Shown: piece after piece, positions 63,995-64,000 of the stretch
Layout: every line of letters begins with the position of its first letter
How positions within the stretch are numbered: position 1 is the stretch's first letter
Source: Adiantum capillus-veneris
Lineage: Eukaryota > Streptophyta > Polypodiopsida > Polypodiales > Pteridaceae
NCBI GenBank assembly: GCA_014529385.2
Contig: CM043963.1
Location: forward strand, 63,849,469-63,913,468
Direction of reading: 5' to 3'
DNA length: 64,000 bases
Position numbers and translations under genes: made by a program
Notes under the pieces: generated by a model
What the model was told of the DNA's origin: nothing
Database searches by the model: none
Seen by the model: only the letters and a program-made list of their open reading frames with translations

Positions 63995-64000
63995 ATTTTT

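Overview
The window reads as repeat-derived intergenic DNA from a large land-plant nuclear genome. I see no host gene, rRNA, tRNA or CRISPR array. Almost every base with a recognisable origin belongs to LTR retrotransposons of plant lineages: Ty3/gypsy chromoviruses with chromodomains, Tat/Athila-like Ty3/gypsy elements, and one Ty1/copia family, with primer-binding sites that fit initiator tRNA-Met or the Athila/Tat TGGCGCC type. A fern, gymnosperm or other large-genome plant would fit, but the species cannot be named from sequence alone. Element names A, B, C, D, D2, E, F, G, T and T' are my own labels.

Layout. 1-6814 is element A, a decayed chromovirus with giant LTRs (about 4.2 kb by inference) carrying a 152-bp tandem array; its 3' LTR is cut and fused at 6814/6815 to the cut 5' LTR of element B (6815-15360). 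B is a second giant-LTR chromovirus with a 3,461-bp 3' LTR and an unrelated 160-bp array. 15361-16178 is a LINE ORF1-like fragment ending in a CT/CA microsatellite. 16771-18807 and 19376-20165 are old pieces of copia family C. 20776-21546 plus 36373-37490 is a minus-strand Tat-like gag-protease piece (T') split by a 14.8-kb copia element C (21547-36372), which is itself split by E (22102-31677). E is a well-preserved LTR element with no RT or integrase: it has a leader with 24-bp palindromes, a tyrosine-rich N-terminal ORF, a GGGAAAC slippery heptamer at the ORF1/ORF2 overlap, a zinc knuckle, a retropepsin-like domain and WxPK repeats.

37500-39332 is a plus-strand Tat-like spacer-RT piece (T), entered by D2 (39333-42411, minus, chromovirus). 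D2 is entered by F (minus; 3' LTR split as 42412-42594 and 51490-52202, ORF 52245-55752). F's 3' LTR is entered by D (42595-51489), a young complete chromovirus: two 1,590-bp LTRs in which I saw no difference, a perfect GAGAC target duplication, and a 1,526-codon gag-pol ORF. F's 5' side is entered by G (about 57,3xx to beyond 64000, minus), a Tat/Athila-like element whose integrase is followed in frame by a second retropepsin-like domain with WQPK repeats. Inferred order, oldest first: T, D2, F, then D and G.

The most interesting signals are (1) two sets of recurrent perfect palindromes built as CAT-N4-CGCG-N4'-ATG in the leaders associated with E and F; (2) a correctly phased -1 frameshift heptamer in E; (3) the domain link between E's proteins and the post-integrase ORF of G, which together with shared 3' hairpin/polypurine signals suggests E and F are non-autonomous partners of G-like elements.
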